A DNA stretch of 28,948 bases, from the NCBI GenBank assembly GCA_050732635.1, contig JBOHRE010000035.1, positions 1 to 28,948 on the forward strand, given 5' to 3'. A program made the position numbers and the translations under genes. The stretch is from JBOHRE01 sp050732635. Lineage in GTDB: Bacteria > Gemmatimonadota > Gemmatimonadetes > Longimicrobiales > RSA9. This document shows, piece after piece, positions 1 through 11,498 of the stretch. Every line of letters begins with the position of its first letter. Position 1 is the stretch's first letter. Below the pieces are notes generated by a model that was not told the origin of the DNA, ran no database searches, and saw only the letters and a list, made by a program, of their open reading frames with translations.

Positions 1-528
1 CGCACGCTCCACGGCGGTCGCGACGTCGCCGCGCTGCTCCGCTGCCTTCGCCGCCGCCCACGCCGCCTCCTGCGCCCGCGACTTCAGCCGCGCCCGCTCG
101 GCGTCGAGCCAGCGCTCGAACTCCGGCGCATCCGACAGGTGGAAGCCCTCGAGCAGCTCGCCGCGGTAGAGCGCCAGCGCGCGCTCCGGCTCGCCGGCCT
201 CGAGCGCGTCAGCGAATGCGGCGACGTCGCACCAGACCAGATCCGGGTTCAGCCGCAGCTCCTCGTTGCCCCGGCTCTCGAGCGCATCCTCACCCAGCGC
301 CCGCCGCAGGTGGTGCACCGCCTTGCTCAGCGCCGCGCGCGCCCGCTCCTCCTCGCGTTCCGGCCACAACAGCGCGAGCAGCGTGTCACGGCGCTGCCAG
401 CCGCGCGGCTCGGCCGCGGCCAGGTAAGCGAGGAGCGCAGTGCGCTTGGGCTGCGAGAGGACGGAACGGAGCTCTGCACCGGTGGAATCCTGGAGCTCGA
501 GCGAGCCGAAGAGCACGAAGCGGATCAT
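1..528 (-). CDS. SARP/BTAD-type transcriptional regulator, N-terminal part (gene runs off the left edge)
   Basis: The minus-strand frame is open from an ATG at 528 to the window edge, giving 176 residues. Residues 1-90 read like an OmpR-type winged helix as found in SARP/AfsR regulators: an opening MIRFVLFGSLEL strand, then QPKRTALLAYLA and RRDTLLALLWPE, then a recognition-helix region ALSKAVHHLRRALGED. Residues from about 97 on (CDVAAFADALEAGEPERALAL, then YRGELLEGF) match the start of the bacterial transcriptional activator (BTAD) domain, which is TPR-like. In known members the BTAD is often followed by long TPR or ATPase parts, so the full protein is probably much larger. A GGGGA Shine-Dalgarno-like motif lies just upstream. 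The gene diverges from the lipoprotein at 745. Its target genes cannot be read from the window. Confidence 0.85.
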   Translation of the reverse strand, partial: MIRFVLFGSLELQDSTGAELRSVLSQPKRTALLAYLAAAEPRGWQRRDTLLALLWPEREEERARAALSKAVHHLRRALGEDALESRGNEELRLNPDLVWCDVAAFADALEAGEPERALALYRGELLEGFHLSDAPEFERWLDAERARLKSRAQEAAWAAAKAAEQRGDVATAVERA

Positions 529-603
529 TGGATCCCCGCGCGTGAGTGCCGCGGAAGACCAGGGTCAGAGCGAGGGAAACCCTGGGGAAGAACCGAACTG
601 TAG

Positions 604-617
604 CGTGCAATCGCACG
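604..617. promoter_or_regulatory. small perfect dyad in divergent gap
   Basis: CGTGC-AATC-GCACG is a perfect 5 bp inverted repeat with a 4 bp centre. It lies in the 216 bp gap between the divergent regulator (start 528) and lipoprotein (start 745). It could be an operator, for instance for the regulator itself, but nothing else supports this and the arms are short. Confidence 0.25.
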
Positions 618-1054
618 TTAACGGACGCGCGGCGCACCGGCAACCGGACGTGCCGACCCGTGATTTTGGCTGGCCGTTGCCCGCGTCGTCGAACTCGGCG
701 CCACCTCATGCAGGCGCCACTTCGCCGCAACCACGGGAGCGCAAATGCTGAACTCACGCTCGCTGCTGCTCATCGCCGCGTTCGCAGCCGTGTTCGCGCA
801 CGGCTGCAGCACCCTCGCGACGCAGGGGCCCCGACAGTACGACCGAGCCACCTCAACACTGGCCGTGCACAACACACACTGGGAAGATGTGGCGATCTAC
901 CTCGATCGCGGCGGCACTCTGATCAAGATCGGCACCGTGGGATCGATGCAGACGCGTAGCTTCGAGCTCGATCCCGCGCAGGTGGGTTCCGGCAGGGAGC
1001 TCAGGCTGGTCGTCGAGCCGCGTGTCTCACGTCAACGCCACGAGTCGATCGTCT

Positions 1055-4538
<3,484 letters not shown>

Positions 4539-4549
<11 letters not shown>

Positions 4550-4664
4550 CGTCAGCGCGCGACTTCGCGCCTTCCTTCCGCACCGCGATCGTGGCGATCA
4601 CGATGAACCCGCCCCACACGAGGCCGGCAATAATGATGAAGGTTGCGATGGCGATCGGCGTCAT
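4539..4664 (-). CDS. MetS-like single-pass membrane peptide
   Basis: A 41-residue frame: a short start (MTPIAIATF), one transmembrane helix (IIIAGLVWGGFIVIATIAV), then a basic/polar tail (RKEGAKSRADDAS). The length, the single helix with a central W-G-G, and the charged end resemble the MetS small subunit of NSS-family methionine/alanine importers. MetS normally sits next to its transporter gene, whereas the only NSS gene here is 19 kb away (23697-25154). The stop overlaps the carB start by 11 bp, so it may also serve as a coupling or leader ORF for carB. No strong ribosome-binding site is visible before the ATG. The reading frame is clear; the MetS assignment is tentative because one short helix carries little information. 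Confidence 0.55.
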
Positions 4665-4763
4665 ACGCGCGCGGTCGGCGACAGGCTCGGCTCCGGACGC
4701 CCAAGTTTGGCGGTGTCGCCCGCCACCCGCAAGCGCACCGCGGCGCCTGGCGTCGACAATGTG

Positions 4764-5633
4764 TCAATAACGGTACAACAGGCCCAGGCTGACGCTCCAG
4801 CGCGTGGCGAGGCCATCGTATTTGAAGGCGCCGACGCCCGCACTGATACCGGTGGCGCCATGCCCAGGAAAGACGCGCACGCCGAGCGTGCCGAAGGCGC
4901 TCTCCCGGACGTCGACCACCACGCCCGTCGTGGTCGATCGCAACTCGACGACGGCATCTCCGCCGCCGAATACTGCTTCGATCTGAGCGGGTACAGCGGC
5001 GGCGGCGGGACTCTCCAGGTAGCGGCGGATCAGCACCGCACCGCCGACACCATCGGCATCCATGATATAGGAGCCGTTGGCGCGGATGTACCAACGTTCG
5101 ACGTAGTGGCCGAGACCCGCCGTCAACACTTCCAGCTCCGCCGCCGGATAGTCGAGCAGGCGGCCACCAAAGGAGGCCTCCCACGTCCGAGCGAACACCT
5201 GGAACAGCGCAGCACGCAGATCACGCGATGGCAGCACCTCGGCATCCGGCACGATATGAATGCCGGTATAGAGGTACGCACGCGTCCACAGAGTTGTGTA
5301 CAGGTCTGCGCCGATCGAGGTGTCGTGCAGGCCGAAGCGCGTCGCGCGCCAGGCGAGAATCTCACCGCTGGTCGGGCCCAGGCGCAGGCCCGCGGCCGCG
5401 CCATAGCTCTGCCAGGAGCCGCCGTCCACGCTCTGGCGCTCGTAGAAGGCGCGCACATAGGTCGGGAACCGAATCGCGCCGCGCTCCGCACCCTCTTGCA
5501 CGCGTGTGGACGAGATCGTCCGGTACTGAGCCGAGCCCGGGTCCGGCAGCGTCAGCAGACCGCCGAGCGCCACGACGAGCATGCCGCAACGCATGCGACT
5601 GCTGCGCCGCTGCAGGCCCCCACGATTACGCAT
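4764..5633 (-). CDS. YaiO-like outer-membrane beta-barrel protein
   Basis: 289 residues. A basic start is followed by a hydrophobic signal segment (MLVVALGGLLTLPDPGSA, probable cleavage before QYR). The rest is alternating aromatic/polar strands ending in SVSLGLLYRY, a typical barrel C-terminus with terminal aromatic residue. Length and gene context (glycosyltransferase plus HEAT protein) match the YaiO family, whose E. coli member is an outer-membrane protein encoded near a glycosyltransferase gene. I chose the ATG at 5633, which overlaps the glycosyltransferase stop by 8 bp (ATGCGTAA), implying translational coupling. A start at 5594 would give a shorter signal peptide and is also possible. 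The likely role is to let a surface glycan cross or dock at the outer membrane; this is inferred from the operon. Confidence 0.7.
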   Translation of the reverse strand: MRNRGGLQRRSSRMRCGMLVVALGGLLTLPDPGSAQYRTISSTRVQEGAERGAIRFPTYVRAFYERQSVDGGSWQSYGAAAGLRLGPTSGEILAWRATRFGLHDTSIGADLYTTLWTRAYLYTGIHIVPDAEVLPSRDLRAALFQVFARTWEASFGGRLLDYPAAELEVLTAGLGHYVERWYIRANGSYIMDADGVGGAVLIRRYLESPAAAAVPAQIEAVFGGGDAVVELRSTTTGVVVDVRESAFGTLGVRVFPGHGATGISAGVGAFKYDGLATRWSVSLGLLYRY

Positions 5634-7035
5634 ACAGCCCGGCGCGGACTGCGGCATGGCGGCGCACGGGCTCCCAGCTCGTGCGGCCCGCGAGGAACTC
5701 GAAGAAGGCGACCACGCGCGCAAGCAGGATCGGCGGCCGGTACACGGGATACTCCAGCAACGCGAGCAGCGGGAGCGTCATCAGGGCGCGTGGCGAATAG
5801 CGACCATAGAGCCAGGCGTCCACGACCAGACTGACGATTCGCAGGAACGCTGTCAGCGCAAACGAGAAGACCAGGAACAAGAGGTATGCCGATACCAACA
5901 GCTCGCCCTGGAGCAGCAGATAACCGGCAAGCAGGTAGGCGCCCAGCTCGAAGAACGGGCCGAGTGCCTCGAAGAGCAGCAGATACGGCATCATGATCAT
6001 GCCGACCGCGCCGTAACGCGGATTGAACAGCGTACGGCGGAATTTCCACACGACCTCGAAGACAACCCGCTGCCAGCGCTTGCGTTGCGCGTACAGATCG
6101 CGCCACCGGTGCGGTACTTCCGTCCACACGATCGCGTCTGGTATCCACGCGATGTGGTAGGCGCGCCGGTCACGGAGCATCGCCTCGTGCACGCGCAGCG
6201 TGAATTCGATGTCTTCGTGAGTGACCTGGTGATCCAGGCCGCCGAGTTCGAGCAGGAGATCGCGCCGCCAGATGTTGAACGCGCCGGAGAGAACCGGGAT
6301 CGCGCCGAGCGCGCCCCAGCCGACGCGATTCCCCAGCATCGAGCCGAGATATTCGACGAGCTGGAACCGCTCGACCAGGCGACTCGGTAGACGCTGCCGG
6401 ACCAGGCGACCTCGCTCGAAGTCCATCCCATTGCGAATGCGAACCTGCCCGCCGGCACCCACGATCCGCGCGGCATCGAAACTGATTTCGGACAAGGCGC
6501 GGAGCAGCGCATCGGGCGCGAAGTTGCAATCGGCGTCAGTCACCAGGACGTAACGGTACCGCGCCAGATTGACGCCCGCGTTGACGGCGTCTGCCTTCTT
6601 GCCGCCCGCTGTCTTGCGCAGCAGTCGCAGCCGGGCATGCGACCGGGAGTTCAGGACCTCCAGAACGGGAGCCGTCTCGATGGGCTGCGGATAAAAGGTG
6701 TCGACGGTCTCCAGGTCGAACGTTTCCACCAGCCGCGCGATGGTCTGGTCCGTGGAACCGTCATCCACGACAATGATTTCATACTCGGGCAGCCGCATCC
6801 GAAGCAGCGAATGGATGGTTTCGACGATGCTGTGCTCTTCGTTTCTCGTTGGTACGATGACACTGAGCGGCACGGTGAGTGGCGAGGTACGGTAGCGACT
6901 GAGCTGTGTTGCCGCGGAGCGGCGGAAGCGGCCACGCAGGCCGCTCACGGAAAGCACGAGCAGGACCAGATACAGGAGGTTGACCGCCAGGAAATGCGCA
7001 ATGATGATGACGATCAGGATCTCGATGAAGCTCAT
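5626..7035 (-). CDS. membrane family 2 glycosyltransferase, processive type
   Basis: 469 residues with the layout of PgaC/BcsA-like polysaccharide synthases. An N-terminal transmembrane helix (residues 5-32) is followed by a cytosolic GT-A domain with LSVIVPTRNEE (57-67), DDGSTD (91-96), the metal-binding DAD (167-169), THEDIEF with the catalytic-base pair ED (274-275), and QRKRW (317-321), the QxxRW motif of processive enzymes. Three to four hydrophobic helices follow (about 340-445). It should polymerise a sugar nucleotide into a beta-linked glycan and pass it through the inner membrane; the sugar cannot be told from sequence. It starts inside the last codon of the HEAT gene (ATGA overlap at 7032-7035) and overlaps the barrel gene downstream, so all three are probably made together. 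Confidence 0.92.
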   Translation of the reverse strand: MSFIEILIVIIIAHFLAVNLLYLVLLVLSVSGLRGRFRRSAATQLSRYRTSPLTVPLSVIVPTRNEEHSIVETIHSLLRMRLPEYEIIVVDDGSTDQTIARLVETFDLETVDTFYPQPIETAPVLEVLNSRSHARLRLLRKTAGGKKADAVNAGVNLARYRYVLVTDADCNFAPDALLRALSEISFDAARIVGAGGQVRIRNGMDFERGRLVRQRLPSRLVERFQLVEYLGSMLGNRVGWGALGAIPVLSGAFNIWRRDLLLELGGLDHQVTHEDIEFTLRVHEAMLRDRRAYHIAWIPDAIVWTEVPHRWRDLYAQRKRWQRVVFEVVWKFRRTLFNPRYGAVGMIMMPYLLLFEALGPFFELGAYLLAGYLLLQGELLVSAYLLFLVFSFALTAFLRIVSLVVDAWLYGRYSPRALMTLPLLALLEYPVYRPPILLARVVAFFEFLAGRTSWEPVRRHAAVRAGLYA

Positions 7036-8456
7036 CGCTCACCTCCCTTTTCGATGCTCTGCGCCGCCCGCAGCGCGTGCGCGCGCACGACCTGCTGGCC
7101 AGTCTCATGCAGCCGCTGCAATGCAGGCAGCAGGCGCCGGTCGGCGACCTGTTCGGCGATCTCGATCAGACGCTGCTGGACGAGCGGCGCCTCGACAGCC
7201 ACCAGCCGGCGGCTGAGCGCGCAGACGGCGCCCGCCTGGCCCAGCGCGATCAGGTCCTGCTGTGCATCGGCCACCTCACCGTTGTCGCGCGCCAGCACGG
7301 CCACCCGCTCGTCGAGGTAGCCGCCGCGGGTCAGCACTTCGGCGGCCTTGTTGCGCGCGAACCGGTCAGCGTCGTGCAGCATGCGCTCGAGCAGCGGCAT
7401 AGCCGGCGGACCGATGCGGACAAGTGCCTCGGCTGTATTCTGGCGAACCCACCAGTGAGCATCGCGCAACAGTGGTAGCAGGGCCGGCAGCGCCGACGCG
7501 GCGCGCAGGTCGCCCAGCGCACGCGCCGCATGTGCTCGGACGAACCACTCCGGATCGTCGAGCCGGGCCAGCAGGATCCGCACGCCGCGCTCGGAGCCTA
7601 GCGTACCCACGGCCTCGGCAGCGTTCGCGCGCACATTCGGCTCGGCATCGCGACACAGCCGGGCGAGCGCACCGAGCGCGCGAGGATCACCGAGCTGGCC
7701 AAGCAGATGAGCGACCCAGAAGCGGGTGCGGGCCTCGGCCGAGCGTGAGCGTTGCGTCAGTCGGCCGACGCGGTCACGGTACTGAGCGCGCTCCAGAAGC
7801 GTCGCGATGCGTGAGGCGGGAAAGCGGTCGTCCTCCAGCAGCTCGAGCAGCACACAGTAGGCGACGGGGTGGTCGAAGCGCGTAAGGATCCGCGTCGCGG
7901 CCCATGCAACATCGTCGTCCGGATCAGCCAGCGACGCATAGACCGCGGGCAACGCCTGGTCCGCACCGAGCCAGCCGATCTGCAGCAGCGCATGCACGCG
8001 GCGCCACTTCGCGCCCTGACGAAGCTGCCGCTCGAGCCAGCGATCGACACCCAGCTCGCGCAGCACGCGCCGCAGCGTGTCACGTTGGCGCGGCGGCAGT
8101 CGGCGAGCGAAGCGGCGTAGCACCCTGAGTCGATGGGCGTGCGGCCGGAGCAGCCGGCGCGCGGCAGCAGACTCGGGATCCTTGACCACCGCCGCGACGA
8201 TGTGCTCGACCCGGATCCGAACCGCTTCTCGCTGCCGACGACGTCGCTTCTCGCGCGCGTTCTGCACCAGCGCCAGAGCAACGGCGAAAGCGCATGCCAC
8301 CAGTGCGGCGAGCGCCAGCCACACCGCGAGCTGCCGAAAGTTGCGGAAGATGATTACGGTGAGGACCGCCACTGCCGTGCCGAACAGCAGCAGCGCGGCG
8401 AAGGCGCGCACCTGCCCGCCGTGGGCCTGCTCCGCTTCCCTGGGCTCGCGGGGCAC
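7032..8456 (-). CDS. HEAT-repeat membrane protein
   Basis: 474 residues. Two transmembrane helices near the N-terminus (about 17-37 and 42-62) are followed by a basic stretch (REKRRRRQRE) and then a long array of HEAT-like helical repeats to the end. Recognisable units include DPDDDVAWAATRILTRFD, DAEPNVRANAAEAVGTLG, DPEWFVRAHAARALGDL and DAHWWVRQNTAEALVRIG. The start is a GTG at 8456 with GGAG eight bases upstream. It is the first gene of the HEAT/glycosyltransferase/barrel operon. The repeats should form a soluble alpha-solenoid anchored in the inner membrane, a binding scaffold rather than an enzyme. By position it could hold the synthase and the outer-membrane barrel together, the part TPR proteins play in several exopolysaccharide systems; that is inference. 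Confidence 0.85.
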   Translation of the reverse strand: MPREPREAEQAHGGQVRAFAALLLFGTAVAVLTVIIFRNFRQLAVWLALAALVACAFAVALALVQNAREKRRRRQREAVRIRVEHIVAAVVKDPESAAARRLLRPHAHRLRVLRRFARRLPPRQRDTLRRVLRELGVDRWLERQLRQGAKWRRVHALLQIGWLGADQALPAVYASLADPDDDVAWAATRILTRFDHPVAYCVLLELLEDDRFPASRIATLLERAQYRDRVGRLTQRSRSAEARTRFWVAHLLGQLGDPRALGALARLCRDAEPNVRANAAEAVGTLGSERGVRILLARLDDPEWFVRAHAARALGDLRAASALPALLPLLRDAHWWVRQNTAEALVRIGPPAMPLLERMLHDADRFARNKAAEVLTRGGYLDERVAVLARDNGEVADAQQDLIALGQAGAVCALSRRLVAVEAPLVQQRLIEIAEQVADRRLLPALQRLHETGQQVVRAHALRAAQSIEKGGER

Positions 8457-8635
8457 AGCCTAGCTCCGGCCAAAGAACGCCAAGCCGTCGCCCCGGAACG
8501 ATCCCCAGGCCGCCGGCAAATACGCAAGAGCGATCGCACTCATCGGTGCGGCGCTCGATGTTGCGTCAGCAGCTTCGCCGTAATGGCGCGCTCAGGGATT
8601 GCTAAAAGCGTACCGCGAAGTCGAGTCGACTGAAC

Positions 8636-10105
8636 TCAGGCGGTGTGGCGGCCGAGCAACAGTCGGGCGCTGGCCAGCTGGGCGAGCACGGCCTCTCGCG
8701 ATGTCGCGCCGGTCACACTGCGCGCCTCGACTGACGATTCCGGCGACAGCACCGGCGCATCGTGCCGCGCCAATGCGGGGTGGGCGGCGGCGAGCTGCGT
8801 ACGCGAGAGGCCGCCCAGGGGCACGCCCTGTCGCTCGGCCTCACGCACGAGCCCGCCGACAATGCGGTGCGCTTCGCGGAACGGGACGCCGCGACGCACC
8901 AGCTCATCCGCCAGATCGGTGGCGAGCAGCGCGTGGTCGGCGGCGGCCACGCCGAGCGCCTCCGCGTCGAACTCGAGGCCGGCGACCGTCTCACGCGTGA
9001 CCGGCAGCAGCATCAGCAGGTCATCCACGGCGCCGAACACGAGTGCCTTGTCCTCCTGCAGGTCCTTGTGATACCCGGAAGGCAGCGCCTTCAGCAGCGC
9101 CAGCGTCGCGGCGACGTCCCCCACCAAGCGCGCGGCCTTGCCGCGCGCCAGCTCCAGGCCGTCCGGGTTCCGCTTCTGCGGCATCAGGCTGGAGCCCGTC
9201 GTATAGGCCTCCGGCAAGCGCACGAAGCCGAACTCGTCGGACGAATACAGGATCAGGTCCTCGGCCAGACGCGACAGGTGCGCCGCCGCCAGCGCCAGCA
9301 CGAACACGAACTCCGCCACCCAATCGCGGTCGCCGACCGCATCGATCGAATTGGCCGACACCTCGCGAAAGCCGAGAACTTCCTTGAGCAGCACGCGGTC
9401 CACCGGAAACCCGGTTCCGCTGATCGCACCCGCGCCGAGCGGCAGCACGGCCAGCCGGTCGAGTGCGTCGCACAGTCGATCCCGATCGCGCTCCAGCGCC
9501 CAGAAATGGGCAAGCAGCCAGTGGGCGACGCGCACCGGCTGGGCACGGCGCAGGTGCGTATAGCCGGGCATCAGCAGCTCCACCGTGTCCGCCGCGCGGC
9601 CGACCAGTGCGGCCTGCAGGCCGATCAGCTCCTGTTCCAGCCGCACCGCCTGCCGCATGAGCCAGAGTCGCGTGTCGGTCGCGACCTGATCGTTGCGCGA
9701 GCGGCCGGTGTGCAGCTTGCCCGCCACCTCGCCCGCCTCCTCGTAAAGCAGCCGCTCGACCAGCGAATGGATGTCTTCGTCAGGGGCGACGTCCGCCGCG
9801 CCCGCGGCGATGCGCTCGGCAACGCGCACCAGCCCCGCATCCAGCGCGCCCGCCTCCGCCGGCGTCAATACGCCCGCGCGCGCCAGCGCCTGCGCCCAGG
9901 CGCGACTCGCCTCGATGTCTTCCCGCCACAGGCGACGATCGACGGGCAAGCTGCGGTTCAACTCCTCTAGCGATGGCGCTGGCCCAACGGCAGAGCGACC
10001 GCCCCACAGACGCTGCGGCTGCGACCCGGCAGCTCGATCGCTCGCGGGAGTCGAATCGACGTCGACCGTCTCGCTCCGCTCGGGCTGCGCCGGGCCCTGC
10101 CTCAT
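8636..10105 (-). CDS. argH: argininosuccinate lyase
   Basis: Splits argininosuccinate into arginine and fumarate, the last step of arginine synthesis, in the cytosol as a tetramer. The family signature GSSLMPQKRNPD is present, with HTGRSRNDQVATD and GYTHLRRAQP, which carry substrate-binding and catalytic residues of the fumarase/ASL superfamily. The ATG at 10105 overlaps the argG stop by 4 bp (ATGA). This gives 489 residues with about 30 extra ahead of the usual start (RLWGGR); the extension is Ser/Pro/Asp-rich and probably disordered. The upstream frame stays open into argG, but starting there would add 117 residues unlike any lyase. It is the last gene of argR-argG-argH. Confidence 0.96.
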   Translation of the reverse strand: MRQGPAQPERSETVDVDSTPASDRAAGSQPQRLWGGRSAVGPAPSLEELNRSLPVDRRLWREDIEASRAWAQALARAGVLTPAEAGALDAGLVRVAERIAAGAADVAPDEDIHSLVERLLYEEAGEVAGKLHTGRSRNDQVATDTRLWLMRQAVRLEQELIGLQAALVGRAADTVELLMPGYTHLRRAQPVRVAHWLLAHFWALERDRDRLCDALDRLAVLPLGAGAISGTGFPVDRVLLKEVLGFREVSANSIDAVGDRDWVAEFVFVLALAAAHLSRLAEDLILYSSDEFGFVRLPEAYTTGSSLMPQKRNPDGLELARGKAARLVGDVAATLALLKALPSGYHKDLQEDKALVFGAVDDLLMLLPVTRETVAGLEFDAEALGVAAADHALLATDLADELVRRGVPFREAHRIVGGLVREAERQGVPLGGLSRTQLAAAHPALARHDAPVLSPESSVEARSVTGATSREAVLAQLASARLLLGRHTA

Positions 10106-11403
10106 GCCGGAACCTCGAGCTCTGGAGCCCGCCGCGTCGGACGCGTGCCGTTCGTCGCTGGGCCGGGCGCGGCCAGTCGCACGCCCGCTGCACGTACCGA
10201 TGCCGACTCCGCTGGGTGCTGCCTCGACTGCAGCCGCGCGGGCAGTGAAAACAGGCGGATGAATCCCGCGGCATCCGCGTGATCGTACGCTGCAGCATCG
10301 TCGAACGAGGCAAGCGCCTGGTCGTACAACGAACGCGGACTCGTCCGCGCTGCGACAGTCGCGTTCCCCTTGTACAGCTTCAGCCGCACCGTGCCCGTCA
10401 CAGGCTCCTGGGTGCGATCGACCAGCGCATCCAGCGCCTCCCGCTCCAGCGACCACCAGCGGCCCTCATACACGAGGTCCGCGTAACGAGCCGCGAGCTC
10501 GTCCTTCAGCGCCAACGTGCGCCGATCCAGCACCAGCATCTCCAGCTCACGGTGGGCCTGACGCAGCAGCGTGCCGCCCGGCGTCTCGTAAACACCGCGT
10601 GACTTCATGCCCACCAGACGATCCTCCACCACGTCCGCTCGCCCGATGCCGTGCTCGCCCGCTACGGCGTTCAGCGTCTCCAGCAACGCGACCGGGCTCA
10701 GGTATACGCCATCGATCGCGACCGGATAGCCCGACTCGAACCCGATCTCCACGTATTCCGCCTGGTTCGGCGCTTCTTCCGGCGCGCGCGTCAACATGAA
10801 CAGATCCGCCGGCGGCTCGTACGCCGGATCCTCGAGCGGCCCACCCTCGTGCGAGATGTGCCACAGGTTCCGGTCCCGCGAGAATATCTTCTCCCGCGTC
10901 GCCGTCACCTCGATCCCGCGCGCGCGCGCGTAATCGATCGCCTCCTCACGCGACCGGATGTCCCATTCCCGCCACGGCGCGATCACCGCCAGCTCCGGCG
11001 CGTACGCCGCGTACGTCAGCTCGAACCGGACCTGATCGTTCCCCTTCCCCGTACAACCATGCGCCAACGCCTGCGCTCCGAGCTCCAGCGCCAGCCGTGC
11101 CTGCGCCCGCGCCACGATCGGCCGCGCCATCGCCGTGCCCAACAGATACGTGCGCGAGTACACCGCGCCCGCCCGCAACGTCGGCCAGATCGCCTCCGTC
11201 ACGAACGACTCCCGCAGGTCCAGGATATGGCACGCCGCCGCGCCCTGTCGTCTCGCCTTCGCCTCGAGGCCCTCCAACTCCTCCGCCTGCCCGACGTCCG
11301 CCGCCACGCACACGACCTCCGCGGCGTAGCGCTCCTTCAGCCACGGCAGGATGATCGACGTGTCGAGTCCCCCCGAGTATGCCAGCACAACGGTGTAGCC
11401 CAT
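10102..11403 (-). CDS. argG: argininosuccinate synthase
   Basis: Joins citrulline and aspartate with ATP to make argininosuccinate, the substrate of the next gene. The PP-loop ATP site is at the start (VVLAYSGGLDTSIILPWL), followed by YLLGTAMARP, AHGCTGKGNDQVRFEL and, later, GIGRADVVEDRLVGMKSRG. At 433 residues it is about 30 longer than usual, because a tail of about 45 residues rich in Ala/Arg/Pro follows the usual end (DADGFIRLF-like, here DAAGFIRLF). The ATG at 11403 has an ideal AGGAG site. A sigma70-like promoter and an ARG-box-like dyad lie directly upstream, so ArgR repression by arginine is likely. The stop overlaps argH (ATGA). Confidence 0.97.
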   Translation of the reverse strand: MGYTVVLAYSGGLDTSIILPWLKERYAAEVVCVAADVGQAEELEGLEAKARRQGAAACHILDLRESFVTEAIWPTLRAGAVYSRTYLLGTAMARPIVARAQARLALELGAQALAHGCTGKGNDQVRFELTYAAYAPELAVIAPWREWDIRSREEAIDYARARGIEVTATREKIFSRDRNLWHISHEGGPLEDPAYEPPADLFMLTRAPEEAPNQAEYVEIGFESGYPVAIDGVYLSPVALLETLNAVAGEHGIGRADVVEDRLVGMKSRGVYETPGGTLLRQAHRELEMLVLDRRTLALKDELAARYADLVYEGRWWSLEREALDALVDRTQEPVTGTVRLKLYKGNATVAARTSPRSLYDQALASFDDAAAYDHADAAGFIRLFSLPARLQSRQHPAESASVRAAGVRLAAPGPATNGTRPTRRAPELEVPA

Positions 11404-11434
11404 GGGGCGCTCCTGAATAGACCGGTGGCAAAGA

Positions 11435-11450
11435 GTGCATACTTATACAC
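11435..11450. promoter_or_regulatory. ARG-box-like operator before argG
   Basis: The 16 bp element GTGCATACTTATACAC matches its own reverse complement at 12 of 16 positions, with core TGnATAnnTATnCA. That is the AT-rich dyad form of ArgR operators known from E. coli, Bacillus and others. It covers the proposed argG -10 box, and argR is the adjacent upstream gene. No second box was seen close by. Confidence 0.7.
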
Positions 11451-11470
11451 CCGCGCCGGGGGGGTGTCAA
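11442..11470 (-). promoter_or_regulatory. sigma70-type promoter of argG-argH
   Basis: Read on the minus strand, TTGACA (11470-11465) is a perfect -35 box, followed by exactly 17 bp of C/G-rich spacer and a TATAAG -10 box (11447-11442). Transcription would start near 11435, giving a leader of about 30 nt that contains the AGGAG ribosome site of argG. The -10 lies inside the ARG-box-like dyad, so bound ArgR would block RNA polymerase. Confidence 0.75.
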
Positions 11471-11498
11471 GACGTGTGCCCGCGCCGGGGCTGGACGG

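Noticed and set aside
529..744. Small genes or RNA in the divergent gap
   Set aside because: Frames here have no ribosome sites or motifs, and no tRNA-like fold or T-loop was seen.
8636..10456. ArgH starting 117 codons upstream at 10456
   Set aside because: The added part is argG read in another frame and has no lyase sequence; the ATG at 10105 has a perfect ATGA overlap.
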